Shown here: in pieces, positions 35,633 through 45,938 of the stretch | Layout: each line of letters opens with the position of its first letter | Numbering within the stretch: the stretch's first letter is position 1 | From: Salinicola peritrichatus | GTDB taxonomy: Bacteria; Pseudomonadota; Gammaproteobacteria; Pseudomonadales; Halomonadaceae | Direction: 5' to 3' | Assembly (NCBI RefSeq): GCF_003206715.1 | Contig: NZ_PZJU01000004.1 | Location: 20,059-84,058, forward strand | DNA length: 64,000 nucleotides | Made by a program: the position numbers and the translations under genes | The notes under the pieces: model-generated | The model's input: only the letters and a program-made list of their open reading frames with translations | The model's database searches: none | What the model was told of the DNA's origin: nothing

Positions 35633-37111
35633 ATGACAGTACGCACGCGTATTGCGCCTTCTCCCACCGGCGATCCCCACGTCGGCACGGCCTACATTGC
35701 GCTTTTCAACCTCTGCTACGCACGCCAGCATGGTGGTCAGTTCATTCTGCGCATCGAGGATACCGATCGTCAGCGTTCTACCACCGAGTCAGAGCGGATG
35801 ATCCTCGATTCACTGCGCTGGCTGGGGCTGGATTGGGACGAAGGACCCGACGTCGGCGGCCCGCATGGCCCTTATCGGCAAAGTGAGCGGGGGGATATCT
35901 ATGTCGAGCATGCCAATCGTCTGCTCGAGTCCGGGCACGCCTTCAAGTGCTACCGCACCAGTGAGGAGCTGGATGCGCTGCGCCAGGCGCGCAGGGATGC
36001 CGGTCTGCAACTGGCGCTCAAGCCCCAGGATCTGGCGCTGGACCCCGAGGAGCAGCGCCGTCGCGAACGCGAGGGCTACCCCTACGTCGTTCGCATGAAC
36101 GTTCCCGCCGAGGGTATCTGCGAGATCGACGACATGCTGCGGGGTCGTATCGAAGTCGACTGGGCTCAGGTCGATGCGCAGATCCTGCTCAAGTCGGATG
36201 GCATGCCGACCTACCATCTGGCCAATGTCGTCGATGACCATCTCATGGGAATCACGCATGTGCTGCGGGGCGAAGAGTGGATCAACTCCGCTCCCAAGCA
36301 CAAGCTGCTCTACGAGTATTTCGGCTGGACCATGCCGCAGTTGTGCCATATGCCGCTGCTGCGCAACCCGGACAAGTCGAAGCTGTCCAAACGCAAGAAC
36401 CCGACATCGATCAACTACTACCGCCGCATGGGCTATCTGCCCCAGGCGCTGACCAATTATCTCGGGCGCATGGGATGGTCGATGCCGGACGATCGAGAGA
36501 AGTTCAGCCTCGACGAGATGATGGCGCACTTCGATATCCAGCGCGTCTCCCTGGGAGGACCGGTTTTCGATCTCGACAAGCTGACCTGGCTCAATGGGGT
36601 CTATATCCGTGAGGATCTCGACGATGCCGCCTTGCTTCGGGCATTGCGCGAGTGGGCCTTCAACGAAGCGTATGTGGGCCAGATCCTGCCCCAGGTTCAG
36701 CCAAGGATCGCGACCCTGTCCGATGTCATTCCGCTGGCCGGCCACTTCTTCTCGGGCTTGCCGTCCATCAGTGAAGAGAGCTTCGCCGGAGTCGACCTCG
36801 AGCGCGAGACACTGCTGGAATTGCTGCAGTTCCTGACCTGGCGCCTGGAAACGATTACCCGCTGGGACAAGGAGGCGCTGCTCGAGCAGGCCAAGGCGCT
36901 TTCCATGCACTTCGAGCTCAAGATGAAGGCTTTCCTGGCACCGGTATTCATCGCCGTTACCGGTAGCTCGCACTCGACCTCGGTACTCGATGCCATGGCC
37001 ATTATCGGCTCCGACATGACCCGGGCCCGTTTGCGCCATGCCATCGAAGTGCTGGGCGGCATCTCCAAGAAGCAGGCCAAGCGTTTCGAGAAGCGCTACC
37101 GAGAGCTTTGA
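35633..37111 (+). CDS. gltX: Glutamyl-tRNA synthetase
   Basis: A 492-residue class I tRNA synthetase that charges tRNA-Glu. The HIGH-like signature is [13 protein letters not shown] near residue 10 and the KMSKS-like signature is KLSKRKNP near residue 250. Other family blocks are [23 protein letters not shown] and the C-terminal anticodon-binding region ending RFEKRYREL. Length agrees with the family. The tRNA-Ala and tRNA-Glu genes lie directly downstream, with tRNA-Glu being its own substrate; a similar gltX-tRNA neighbourhood exists in E. coli. Confidence 0.96.
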   Translation: MTVRTRIAPSPTGDPHVGTAYIALFNLCYARQHGGQFILRIEDTDRQRSTTESERMILDSLRWLGLDWDEGPDVGGPHGPYRQSERGDIYVEHANRLLESGHAFKCYRTSEELDALRQARRDAGLQLALKPQDLALDPEEQRRREREGYPYVVRMNVPAEGICEIDDMLRGRIEVDWAQVDAQILLKSDGMPTYHLANVVDDHLMGITHVLRGEEWINSAPKHKLLYEYFGWTMPQLCHMPLLRNPDKSKLSKRKNPTSINYYRRMGYLPQALTNYLGRMGWSMPDDREKFSLDEMMAHFDIQRVSLGGPVFDLDKLTWLNGVYIREDLDDAALLRALREWAFNEAYVGQILPQVQPRIATLSDVIPLAGHFFSGLPSISEESFAGVDLERETLLELLQFLTWRLETITRWDKEALLEQAKALSMHFELKMKAFLAPVFIAVTGSSHSTSVLDAMAIIGSDMTRARLRHAIEVLGGISKKQAKRFEKRYREL

Positions 37112-37120
37112 GAAGCGGGT

Positions 37121-37151
37121 GCAATCCGAGCCGTGACAGGTCTCGGATTGC
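37121..37151 (+). terminator. Hairpin after gltX
   Basis: GCAATCCGAG / CTCGGATTGC, a perfect 10-base stem with an 11-base loop, beginning 9 bases after the gltX stop. No T tract follows, so it may stabilise the mRNA end rather than stop transcription alone. Confidence 0.55.
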
Positions 37152-37160
37152 GATAAAGCG

Positions 37161-37189
37161 TTGACGTATCAGCTAGATATCCGTATAGT
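37161..37189 (+). promoter_or_regulatory. Promoter of the tRNA-Ala/tRNA-Glu unit
   Basis: TTGACG (-35), 17-base spacer, TATAGT (-10), a very good sigma-70 match. The GC-rich discriminator CGCCCCG just after the -10 box is typical of stringently controlled stable-RNA promoters. Confidence 0.75.
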
Positions 37190-37207
37190 TCGCCCCGTTC
37201 CGCAGTC

Positions 37208-37283
37208 GGGGCCTTAGCTCAGCTGGGAGAGCGCGACGCTGGCAGCGTCGAGGTCACCGGTTCGATCCCGGTAGGCTCCACCA
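37208..37283 (+). tRNA. tRNA-Ala (anticodon GGC)
   Basis: A 76-base tRNA. Acceptor stem GGGGCCT pairs with AGGCTCC, the D-arm is GCTC-AGCTGGGA-GAGC, the anticodon stem CGACG/CGTCG closes the loop CTGGCAG with anticodon GGC, and the T-arm has the GTTCGATC loop. CCA is encoded. It reads GCC and GCT alanine codons. Confidence 0.96.
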
Positions 37284-37305
37284 AGCGGACACCTGCATTA
37301 TCAGC

Positions 37306-37381
37306 GTCCCATTCGTCTAGTGGTCCAGGACACCGCCCTTTCACGGCGGTAACAGGGGTTCGAACCCCCTATGGGACGCCA
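37306..37381 (+). tRNA. tRNA-Glu (anticodon UUC)
   Basis: A 76-base tRNA. Acceptor stem GTCCCAT pairs with ATGGGAC, the anticodon stem CCGCC/GGCGG closes the loop CTTTCAC with anticodon TTC, the T-arm is GGGGTTCGAACCCC, and CCA is encoded. It follows tRNA-Ala by 22 bases, so one transcript is likely. It is the substrate of the neighbouring gltX product. Confidence 0.96.
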
Positions 37382-37694
37382 CTTCTCTCCTTTGTGCTTT
37401 CCTTCCGATGCGTGCATCGCTCGCGATTGCAGCTGTTGATAACTGGCCATTTGCCCGCGCAAAAAAGCTTGACATCGCTTCGCGTTTTCCACTGATGGCG
37501 GGCTGAGATCCTGAAGCGTGGCTAACTTGCTGAAATTTCATGAATCGCCGTTTTATTTTATATAAATCAGTAAGTTATGAGTGGTCAAAAAATAAGCAAT
37601 CTGTTGCCAGGGCGCTTCTGAAGGCGTCTGGATGACATTGTCGAGGGGTTGTGAACAGGGTTATCCACAGAATATGTGGAAATCTCTCGGCCAT
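37382..37694. other. Intergenic stretch with a perfect DnaA box
   Basis: No gene seen. The 3' part is AT-rich and includes the exact DnaA box TTATCCACA at 37661-37669, within GTGAACAGGGTTATCCACAG, and a degenerate second copy (TGTGGAAAT) just after it. Neither dnaA nor other origin-associated genes are near. A small inverted repeat GATGC-GT-GCATC lies at 37407-37418. Confidence 0.5.
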
Positions 37695-37719
37695 AAAAAA
37701 CCGCCGACGATATCGGCGG
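37695..37719 (-). terminator. Intrinsic terminator of gltA
   Basis: On the minus strand CCGCCGA / TCGGCGG (7-base stem, 5-base loop) is followed by TTTTTT. It lies 22 bases past the gltA stop. Confidence 0.9.
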
Positions 37720-37741
37720 CTTGTGTTGGCGATGCGTCGTG

Positions 37742-39028
<1,287 letters not shown>

Positions 39029-39096
39029 TGTGTGGCCTCCTTATAGTGACATAACCCTTTGTCTTTCCTGCCATGGGGGCGAAAAATAGTTCGCCC

Positions 39097-39124
39097 ACTA
39101 TAGATTTCCGCAGAGCTTTGTCAA
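39097..39124 (-). promoter_or_regulatory. gltA promoter
   Basis: On the minus strand TTGACA, 16-base spacer and TATAGT, a near-consensus sigma-70 promoter about 68 bases before the ATG. The transcript would begin with a GGGCGAA / TTCGCCC hairpin (39077-39096), a possible leader structure. Confidence 0.75.
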
Positions 39125-39419
39125 TTCGCCTAATCGCCTTGACAGCGGCGTTCGCGGCCGGTCCGGCGGGTTCGTTGCGGTGTGATGGCGCGCCGATCAT
39201 GACCAGGCACGGCTCTGACGCATCGTGATGCTGCGCGAAACGCGACTTGAGGATAAGAAGCGGGAATCCACGGCCGAGCCTGGCCGGCAACTCCAGCTGT
39301 CTCCCTTCCGAGCCAGGGGCATGGAACGGACCTTGCCAGGCCCTGATTCTTCAGTCACGGAACTTTGCTTGGGGGCTCGACAGAGCATCCAGGAATAGTG
39401 TGACCAAAGTTGTAGCAGT

Positions 39420-39448
39420 TTGTCATGCCGGTCCTCAAACCCTATAAT
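39420..39448 (+). promoter_or_regulatory. sdhCDAB promoter
   Basis: TTGTCA (-35), 17-base spacer and TATAAT (-10), about 137 bases before the sdhC start. This is a strong sigma-70 match. The divergent gltA/sdh spacer (39029-39584) holds this and the gltA promoter and no gene. Confidence 0.75.
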
Positions 39449-39584
39449 CATGTCCCGCGCGATATGGCATCGTCAGCTCGGCCTGGGCCGCATTGGAACC
39501 TGTTTTTGCGACCGAGATCCTGCTTCTAAAAACCACCGCCCCAACGGGCTCGGCCCGTCTGGGTCAAGAGAGTGTTGAAGAGCC

Positions 39585-39962
39585 GTGAATAGCAAACGTC
39601 CAGTAAACCTTGACCTATCCACCATCCACTTTCCACTCCCCGCTCTGACGTCTATTACACACCGCATTACCGGCGTCATACTCTTCGTCGGCTTGATCTT
39701 CGGCTTCTGGGCGCTGGATGCTTCGCTCTCCTCGCCGCAGGGTTTCGAGGCGGTTCGTGATGCGTTGGCGCACAATGTGTTGGCCAAACTGATCGCCTGG
39801 GGACTTCTTTCGGCGCTTGGCTTCCACTTCGTGGCGGGTATCCAGCACATGGTGATGGATGCCGGTTACGGTGTCGATCTCGAGAGCGGTAATCGCAAGG
39901 CGCAGATCACCGTCGTGGTCAGTGTCGTTCTGGTGGTCCTGGCGGGAGTCTGGGTATGGTAA
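39585..39962 (+). CDS. sdhC: Succinate dehydrogenase cytochrome b556 subunit
   Basis: A 125-residue integral membrane subunit with three helices that anchors SdhAB and carries heme b together with SdhD. The N-terminus MNSKRPVNLDLSTIHFPLPALTSITHRITG and the heme-ligand region GFHFVAGIQHMVMDAGYG are typical. It starts at GTG after GAGCC, and no upstream ATG is better. The stop overlaps sdhD by 7 bases. Confidence 0.95.
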   Translation: MNSKRPVNLDLSTIHFPLPALTSITHRITGVILFVGLIFGFWALDASLSSPQGFEAVRDALAHNVLAKLIAWGLLSALGFHFVAGIQHMVMDAGYGVDLESGNRKAQITVVVSVVLVVLAGVWVW

Positions 39963-40303
39963 CCAATATTACAAATCTCGGTCGCAGTGGCCTGTCCGAC
40001 TGGCTCATCCAGCGGGTGTCCGCCGTGGTGCTGGCGGTGTACACGCTCTTCCTGGTGGCTTATCTGCTGTTTCACCCCAATCTGGACTATGCCACCTGGA
40101 GTGGATTGTTCGCCCACACCTGGGTGCGGATCTTCTCCTTGCTGGCCTTTATTTCGATGGCAGCCCATGCCTGGGTCGGTCTGTGGACGGTCTCTACCGA
40201 CTATCTCAAACACACCGCTGTCCGCTTCGGTTTTCAGGTCGTCGTGATTTTCGCCATCTTCGTTTTTCTGGTGTGGGGCGTACAAGTCCTCTGGGGAGCC
40301 TGA
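39956..40303 (+). CDS. sdhD: Succinate dehydrogenase membrane anchor subunit
   Basis: A 115-residue, three-helix anchor subunit. Family features are GLSDWLIQRVSAVVLAVYTLFLVAYLL and AHAWVGLWTVSTDYLKH, which provides a heme- or quinone-site histidine and aspartate. It partners SdhC and passes electrons to ubiquinone. The start overlaps the end of sdhC and the stop lies 3 bases before the sdhA ATG. Confidence 0.95.
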   Translation: MVTNITNLGRSGLSDWLIQRVSAVVLAVYTLFLVAYLLFHPNLDYATWSGLFAHTWVRIFSLLAFISMAAHAWVGLWTVSTDYLKHTAVRFGFQVVVIFAIFVFLVWGVQVLWGA

Positions 40304-40306
40304 TTC

Positions 40307-42079
40307 ATGTCTACTATGCGAAACCTGACATTCGACGCCATCATCATTGGTGGTGGCGGTTCCGGCCTGCGAGCGGCGCTCGAGTTGGCCAAGTCCGGCA
40401 AGAAGACCGCGGTGTTGTCCAAGGTCTTCCCGACCCGTTCCCACACCGTCTCCGCTCAGGGCGGCATCACCTGTGCGATCGCCTCCGCCGATCCCAACGA
40501 CGACTGGCGCTGGCACATGTACGACACCGTCAAGGGGTCGGACTATATCGGCGATCAGGATGCCATCGAATACATGTGCAACGAAGGCCCCAAAGCCGTG
40601 TTCGAACTCGAGCACATGGGCCTGCCGTTCTCGCGTTTCGACAATGGCCGTATCTATCAGCGTCCCTTCGGTGGCCAGTCCAAGGACTTCGGCAAGGGCG
40701 GCCAGGCCGCGCGTACCTGCGCCGCTGCCGACCGTACCGGTCATGCGCTGCTGCATACCTTGTATCAGAACAACCTGAAGAACAACACGGTGTTCCTCGA
40801 TGAGTGGTACGCCGTCGACCTGGTGACCAACGCCAGCGGTGACGTGGTCGGCTGTATCGCGCTGTGCATCGAGACCGGCGAAGTCGTCCACATCAAGTCC
40901 AAGGCCACCGTGCTGGCCACCGGTGGTGCCGGGCGGATCTATGCGTCCACCACCAATGCCCTGATCAATACCGGCGACGGTATCGGCATGGCGCTGCGTG
41001 CCGGTTTTCCGGTGCAGGACATCGAGATGTGGCAGTTCCACCCGACCGGTATCCATGGCGCCGGCGTGCTGGTGACCGAGGGCTGTCGCGGCGAAGGTGG
41101 CTACCTGATCAACAAGGACGGCGAGCGCTTCATGGAGCGCTATGCGCCCAACGCCAAGGACCTCGCCGGCCGTGACGTGGTCGCTCGCTCGATGGTCATG
41201 GAAGTGCTCGAAGGCCGTGGTTGCGGTGAAAATGCCGATCACGTCATGTTGAAGCTCGATCACCTGGGCGAAGAGGTGTTGATGAAGCGCCTGCCGGGTA
41301 TCGTCGAACTGTCCAAGACCTTCGCGCATGCCGACCCGGTCAAGGAGCCGATTCCGGTCACCCCGACCTGTCACTACATGATGGGCGGCATTCCGACCAA
41401 CGTTCACGGCCAGGCGCTGACCCAGGACGCCGACGGCAACGATCGCATCATCAACGGCCTGTTCGCCTGCGGCGAAGTGGCCTGCGTTTCCGTTCACGGC
41501 GCCAATCGTCTGGGTGGCAATTCGCTGCTCGACCTGGTGGTGTTCGGGCGTGCCGCCGGCATCCATATCGAGCAGGCGCTCAACGAAGGCATCGATTATC
41601 TGGATGCCTCCGAGTCGGACATCGATCGTGCGATGAAGCGCATGTCGCGCTGGAACGAGTCCAGCGGCGGCGAGTCGGTGCCGGAGCTCAAGGCCGAACT
41701 CCAGAACATCATGCAGAACGCCTTCGGTGTCTTCCGTCAGGAGGACCATATGCAGGAGGGCGTCAAGAAGCTGGCCGAACTGCGTGGCCGTATCGCCGAA
41801 GCGCATCTCGGCGACAAGTCCAATGCCTTCAACACCGCGCGTGTCGAGGCACTGGAGCTCGACAACCTGCTCGAAGTGGCCGAGGCGACGGCAGTCGCCG
41901 CGCTGGAGCGCAAGGAGAGCCGTGGCGCGCATTCCCGCTATGACTATCCGGATCGCGACGACGTCAATTGGCTGAAGCATTCGCTCTACCATCCGGAAGC
42001 CAAGACGGTGACCAAGCGCGAGGTCAACTTCACGCCCAAGACGGTCGATACCTTCGAGCCGAAAATCCGTACCTACTAA
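40307..42079 (+). CDS. sdhA: Succinate dehydrogenase flavoprotein subunit
   Basis: A 590-residue FAD subunit that oxidises succinate to fumarate. FAD motif [17 protein letters not shown] near the N-terminus, the covalent-flavin His in [11 protein letters not shown], the active-site [13 protein letters not shown] and [11 protein letters not shown], and the C-terminal [11 protein letters not shown] are visible. Length and order agree with the family. The large minus-strand open frame opposite is only an antisense shadow. Confidence 0.97.
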   Translation: MSTMRNLTFDAIIIGGGGSGLRAALELAKSGKKTAVLSKVFPTRSHTVSAQGGITCAIASADPNDDWRWHMYDTVKGSDYIGDQDAIEYMCNEGPKAVFELEHMGLPFSRFDNGRIYQRPFGGQSKDFGKGGQAARTCAAADRTGHALLHTLYQNNLKNNTVFLDEWYAVDLVTNASGDVVGCIALCIETGEVVHIKSKATVLATGGAGRIYASTTNALINTGDGIGMALRAGFPVQDIEMWQFHPTGIHGAGVLVTEGCRGEGGYLINKDGERFMERYAPNAKDLAGRDVVARSMVMEVLEGRGCGENADHVMLKLDHLGEEVLMKRLPGIVELSKTFAHADPVKEPIPVTPTCHYMMGGIPTNVHGQALTQDADGNDRIINGLFACGEVACVSVHGANRLGGNSLLDLVVFGRAAGIHIEQALNEGIDYLDASESDIDRAMKRMSRWNESSGGESVPELKAELQNIMQNAFGVFRQEDHMQEGVKKLAELRGRIAEAHLGDKSNAFNTARVEALELDNLLEVAEATAVAALERKESRGAHSRYDYPDRDDVNWLKHSLYHPEAKTVTKREVNFTPKTVDTFEPKIRTY

Positions 42080-42092
42080 GGGGGTTGTCAAG

Positions 42093-42803
42093 ATGTCCGA
42101 TCTTCAGGTTTCCATTTATCGCTACAACCCCGAGACCGATTCTGCGCCCTACATGCAGGAGTTCCAGATCGATACCCAGGGGCGCGATCTGATGGTTCTC
42201 AATATTCTGGCCATGGTGAAAGAGCAGGACAGCTCGCTGGCCTATCGTCGCAGCTGCCGCGAAGGGGTTTGCGGCTCCGACGGCATGAACATGAACGGCA
42301 AGAACGGTCTGGCTTGCATCACCTCGCTGTCGGAGGTGGTCAAGGACAACAAGCTGGTGCTGCGACCCTTGCCCGGGCTGCCCGTGATGCGTGACCTGGT
42401 GGTCGATATGGGGCTGTTCTACAAGCAGTACGAGCGCATGCAGCCGTATCTGCAGAACGACACCACCGCGCCGGCGATCGAACGGCTGCAGTCGCCGGAA
42501 GAGCGCGACAAGCTCGATGGGCTCTACGAGTGCATCCTGTGCGCCTGCTGTTCGACCTCTTGCCCGTCATTCTGGTGGAATCCGGACAAGTTCGTCGGTC
42601 CCGCCGGGCTTTTGCAGGCTTACCGTTTCCTGGCCGATTCCCGCGATACCGCTACCCAGGCGCGTCTGGCTGAACTGGAAGATCCGTTCAGTCTGTTCCG
42701 CTGTCGCGGCATCATGAACTGTGTCGCGGTGTGTCCCAAAGGGCTCAATCCGACGCGGGCGATCGGCAAGATTCGTGAAATGTTGCTGTCGAACGCCACC
42801 TGA
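42093..42803 (+). CDS. sdhB: Succinate dehydrogenase iron-sulfur subunit
   Basis: A 236-residue subunit with three Fe-S clusters linking SdhA to the membrane anchor. The [2Fe-2S] site is CREGVCGSDGMNMNGKNGLAC, the [4Fe-4S] site is CILCACCSTSC, and the [3Fe-4S] site is CRGIMNCVAVCPKGLNP. The Fe-S clusters depend on assembly systems such as the suf operon in this window. A large hairpin follows the stop codon. Confidence 0.97.
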   Translation: MSDLQVSIYRYNPETDSAPYMQEFQIDTQGRDLMVLNILAMVKEQDSSLAYRRSCREGVCGSDGMNMNGKNGLACITSLSEVVKDNKLVLRPLPGLPVMRDLVVDMGLFYKQYERMQPYLQNDTTAPAIERLQSPEERDKLDGLYECILCACCSTSCPSFWWNPDKFVGPAGLLQAYRFLADSRDTATQARLAELEDPFSLFRCRGIMNCVAVCPKGLNPTRAIGKIREMLLSNAT

Positions 42804-42805
42804 TC

Positions 42806-42845
42806 GTCAGGCAAGGCATCTACGACTTAAATCGTAACGCCTGAC
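42806..42845 (+). terminator. Nested hairpin between sdhB and sucA
   Basis: Outer stem GTCAGGC / GCCTGAC enclosing inner stem TACGA / TCGTA, followed by TTGTT. It could be a partial terminator or a processing site that sets the ratio of sdh to suc transcripts. Confidence 0.55.
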
Positions 42846-43063
42846 TTGTTATCATGGGCAGATGTTCCCGGCTGCGACATCGCGTCGCAGTCGAACCGAA
42901 CCCCAGGATGTGGCCGGTGCCTTGTGCACCGGCTTTTAACGATCATGATGACGCCTCGAATTGCATGGTCGTTACACCGTCTCGCGACGGTTCCGGAGTG
43001 ACGCCGAGACGCGCAACCGCGACCGGCGCCGACAACACCCCATCAGTGTAGGGTGAACGAGAG

Positions 43064-45898
43064 ATGCAAGAAGGCATAATGGAGTTGATGTGGCGCACTT
43101 CCCATATGAGCGGCGGTAACGCCCATTATGTGGAAGCGCTCTACGAGCAGTATCTGAACGATCCCGCAACTGTCCCCGATGAATGGCGCCAAACCTTTGA
43201 TCAGTTGCCGCGCCTGGAAGGCACTCCCTCCCACGACGTCCCCCTCAGTCCCATTCGGGAACAGTTTTACCAGCTGGCGCGCGAGCGCCGCACCGCCGCC
43301 ACGGCAGGCACTGCCGGCAGCAGCGAGAACCGCAAGCAGGTCAAGGTTCTTCAGCTGATCAACGCCTACCGTTTCCGTGGCCATCAGCGGGCCGATATCG
43401 ACCCCCTCGGGCTACGCCAGTCCGAGACGGTGCCCGATCTGGATCTTTCCTTCCATGACCTGACCCAGGCTGACATGAACACCGCGTTCCAGACCGGTTC
43501 GTTCTTCCTGGGCAAGGACGAGGCACCGTTGAAGGAGATCGTCGAAGCCCTCGAGCAGACCTACTGTCGCTCGATCGGCTGCGAGTTCATGCACATCGTC
43601 AACACCGAGGAGAAGCGCTGGTTGCAGCAGCGTTTCGAATCGGTGCGCTCGAAGCCGAAGTACAGTCAGAGCGAACGCGAGCACCTGCTCGAGCGCCTGA
43701 CGGCGGCCGAAGGGCTCGAAAACTACCTGGCGTCCAAGTATCCCGGTACCAAGCGTTTCGGACTGGAGGGCGGTGAGTCCTTCATTCCGATGATGGACGA
43801 AGTGATCCAGCGCAGCGGTAGCTATGGCGTCAAGGAAGTGGTGATCGGCATGGCTCACCGCGGCCGCCTCAACCTGCTGGTCAACATTCTCGGCAAGAGC
43901 CCGTCGGAGCTGATCGACGAATTCGATGGCAAGAAGCAGATCGAGCGCGGTTCCGGCGACGTCAAGTACCACCAGGGTTTCAGTTCCAACGTCATGACCC
44001 CGGGCGGCGAAGTCCATCTGGCCTTGGCCTTCAACCCATCGCATCTCGAGATCGTCTCTCCCGTGGTCGAAGGTTCGGTGCGGGCCCGCCAGGACCGTCG
44101 CGACGACAGCGAGGGCAAGCAGGTACTGCCCGTGGTCGTCCACGGCGATGCCGCTTTTGCCGGCCAGGGCGTGGTGATGGAAACCTTCCAGATGTCGCAG
44201 ACCCGCGGTTACAAGACCGGCGGCACGCTGCACGTGGTGATCAACAACCAGGTCGGTTTCACCACCTCCCGCGCCGACGACGCCCGCTCCACCGAGTACT
44301 GCACCGACATCGCCAAGATGGTTCAGGCGCCGATCTTCCACGTCAACGGTGACGATCCCGAGGCGGTGCTGCACGCGACTCGCGTGGCCGTCGACTACCG
44401 TAAGGAATTCCAGCGCGACGTGGTCATCGATCTGGTCTGCTATCGTCGCCGCGGCCACAACGAGGCCGATGAGCCCTCCGGTACCCAGCCGCTGATGTAC
44501 GCCAAGATCAAGTCGCACAAGTCGACGCGTACGCTCTACGTCGAGCAACTGATCAAGGAGGGCGTGCTGACCGAGGATCAGGCCAAGCAGATGAGCGAGC
44601 AGTACCGTGACGATCTGATGGCCGGCAACCATGTCGCCAACGCCCTGGTCAAGGAGCCCAATACCGCGCTGTTCGTCGACTGGACACCGTACCTGGGCCA
44701 TGAGTGGAGTGGCGACACCGATACCAGCTGCGATCTCGAGCACCTGACGCAGCTGGCTCAGAAGATGAGCGAGATCCCCAACGGGATCGACGTGCAGCGT
44801 CAGGTCGCGCGTGTCTACGAGGAGCGTCGCAAAATGCTCGCCGGCAACCAGCCGCTCAACTGGGGGTTTGCCGAAACGCTGGCCTACGCCACGCTGGTGG
44901 ACGCCGGGCATCCGGTACGCCTGACCGGCCAGGACTCCGGCCGCGGTACTTTCTCGCATCGTCATGCCGTGGTTCACAATCAGGCCGACGGTTCGACCTA
45001 TGTGCCGTTGCAACACATCAAGGAAGGTCAGCCGGCGTTCACCATTCACGACTCCTTCCTTTCGGAAGAGGCGGTGCTGGCGTTCGAGTACGGCTACGCC
45101 ACCACCACGCCCAACGCCCTGATCATCTGGGAGGCGCAGTTCGGCGACTTCTTCAACGGCGCCCAGGTGGTGGTCGATCAGTTCATTTCGTCCGGAGAGT
45201 CGAAGTGGGCTCGCCTGTGCGGTCTGACGCTGTTGCTGCCGCACGGCTACGAAGGTCAGGGCCCGGAGCACTCTTCCGCGCGTCTCGAACGTTTCCTGCA
45301 GCTGTGTGCCGAGCACAACATGCAGGTTTGCGTGCCGACCACGCCGGCGCAGATCTTCCACCTGCTGCGTCGCCAGGTCATCCGCCCCTTGCGCAAGCCG
45401 TTGATCGTGATGTCGCCGAAGAGTCTGCTGCGTCACAAGGATGCGACCTCGACCATGGAAGAACTGGCCGATGGCCGCTTCCAGATGGTGATTCCCGACA
45501 TTGGCGAACGCGATCCACAGCAGGTCAAGCGCGCCGTGCTGTGCTCGGGCAAGGTCTACTACGATCTCGCAAGCTACCGGTCCGAACACGAGCGCGACGA
45601 TACGGCGATCATTCGCGTCGAACAGCTCTATCCCTTCCCCAAGGAAGAGCTTTTCGATGCGCTCAAGGCCTATCCGAATCTGGAACAGGTCATCTGGTGT
45701 CAGGAAGAACCGCTCAATCAGGGTGCCTGGTATCAGAGCCAGCATCATCTGCGCCTGGTGGCGAGCATGGTGCGCGAGGGGTTGGACCACAGCCTCAAGT
45801 TCGCTGGTCGCCCGGCATCCGCCGCGCCAGCCGCAGGCTATATGTCTGTCCACGTGGCACAACAGAGCCAGCTGGTCGACGACGCCTTCAACGCCTGA
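43064..45898 (+). CDS. sucA: 2-Oxoglutarate dehydrogenase E1 component
   Basis: A 944-residue thiamine-diphosphate enzyme that decarboxylates 2-oxoglutarate in the 2-oxoglutarate dehydrogenase complex. The start MQEGIMELMWRTSHMSGGNAHYVEALYEQYL aligns with Pseudomonas SucA from memory. Motifs: GMAHRGRLNLLVNI, VVHGDAAFAGQG, NNQVGFTTS, the metal-binding VNGDDPEAV, RRRGHNEADEPSGTQP and, in the C-terminal part, GQDSGRGTFSHRHAV. About 260 bases with a hairpin separate it from sdhB. Confidence 0.96.
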   Translation: MQEGIMELMWRTSHMSGGNAHYVEALYEQYLNDPATVPDEWRQTFDQLPRLEGTPSHDVPLSPIREQFYQLARERRTAATAGTAGSSENRKQVKVLQLINAYRFRGHQRADIDPLGLRQSETVPDLDLSFHDLTQADMNTAFQTGSFFLGKDEAPLKEIVEALEQTYCRSIGCEFMHIVNTEEKRWLQQRFESVRSKPKYSQSEREHLLERLTAAEGLENYLASKYPGTKRFGLEGGESFIPMMDEVIQRSGSYGVKEVVIGMAHRGRLNLLVNILGKSPSELIDEFDGKKQIERGSGDVKYHQGFSSNVMTPGGEVHLALAFNPSHLEIVSPVVEGSVRARQDRRDDSEGKQVLPVVVHGDAAFAGQGVVMETFQMSQTRGYKTGGTLHVVINNQVGFTTSRADDARSTEYCTDIAKMVQAPIFHVNGDDPEAVLHATRVAVDYRKEFQRDVVIDLVCYRRRGHNEADEPSGTQPLMYAKIKSHKSTRTLYVEQLIKEGVLTEDQAKQMSEQYRDDLMAGNHVANALVKEPNTALFVDWTPYLGHEWSGDTDTSCDLEHLTQLAQKMSEIPNGIDVQRQVARVYEERRKMLAGNQPLNWGFAETLAYATLVDAGHPVRLTGQDSGRGTFSHRHAVVHNQADGSTYVPLQHIKEGQPAFTIHDSFLSEEAVLAFEYGYATTTPNALIIWEAQFGDFFNGAQVVVDQFISSGESKWARLCGLTLLLPHGYEGQGPEHSSARLERFLQLCAEHNMQVCVPTTPAQIFHLLRRQVIRPLRKPLIVMSPKSLLRHKDATSTMEELADGRFQMVIPDIGERDPQQVKRAVLCSGKVYYDLASYRSEHERDDTAIIRVEQLYPFPKEELFDALKAYPNLEQVIWCQEEPLNQGAWYQSQHHLRLVASMVREGLDHSLKFAGRPASAAPAAGYMSVHVAQQSQLVDDAFNA

Positions 45899-45938
45899 GG
45901 CGTGTCACCACGTAAAGAGAAGAGACTAAGGATACGAC

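Noticed and set aside
37620..37700. Replication origin suggested by a perfect DnaA box and AT-rich DNA
   Set aside because: Only one exact box, no dnaA, dnaN, gidA/mnmG or parAB near it, and the flanks are gltX, tRNA genes and gltA.
39866..42091. 741-codon minus-strand open frame across sdhD/sdhA
   Set aside because: Fully opposite strongly conserved sdh genes, with Ala/Gly/Val/His-rich shadow composition and no ribosome-binding site.
43412..45862. 816-codon minus-strand open frame across sucA
   Set aside because: Antisense shadow of sucA, whose motifs are unmistakable on the plus strand.
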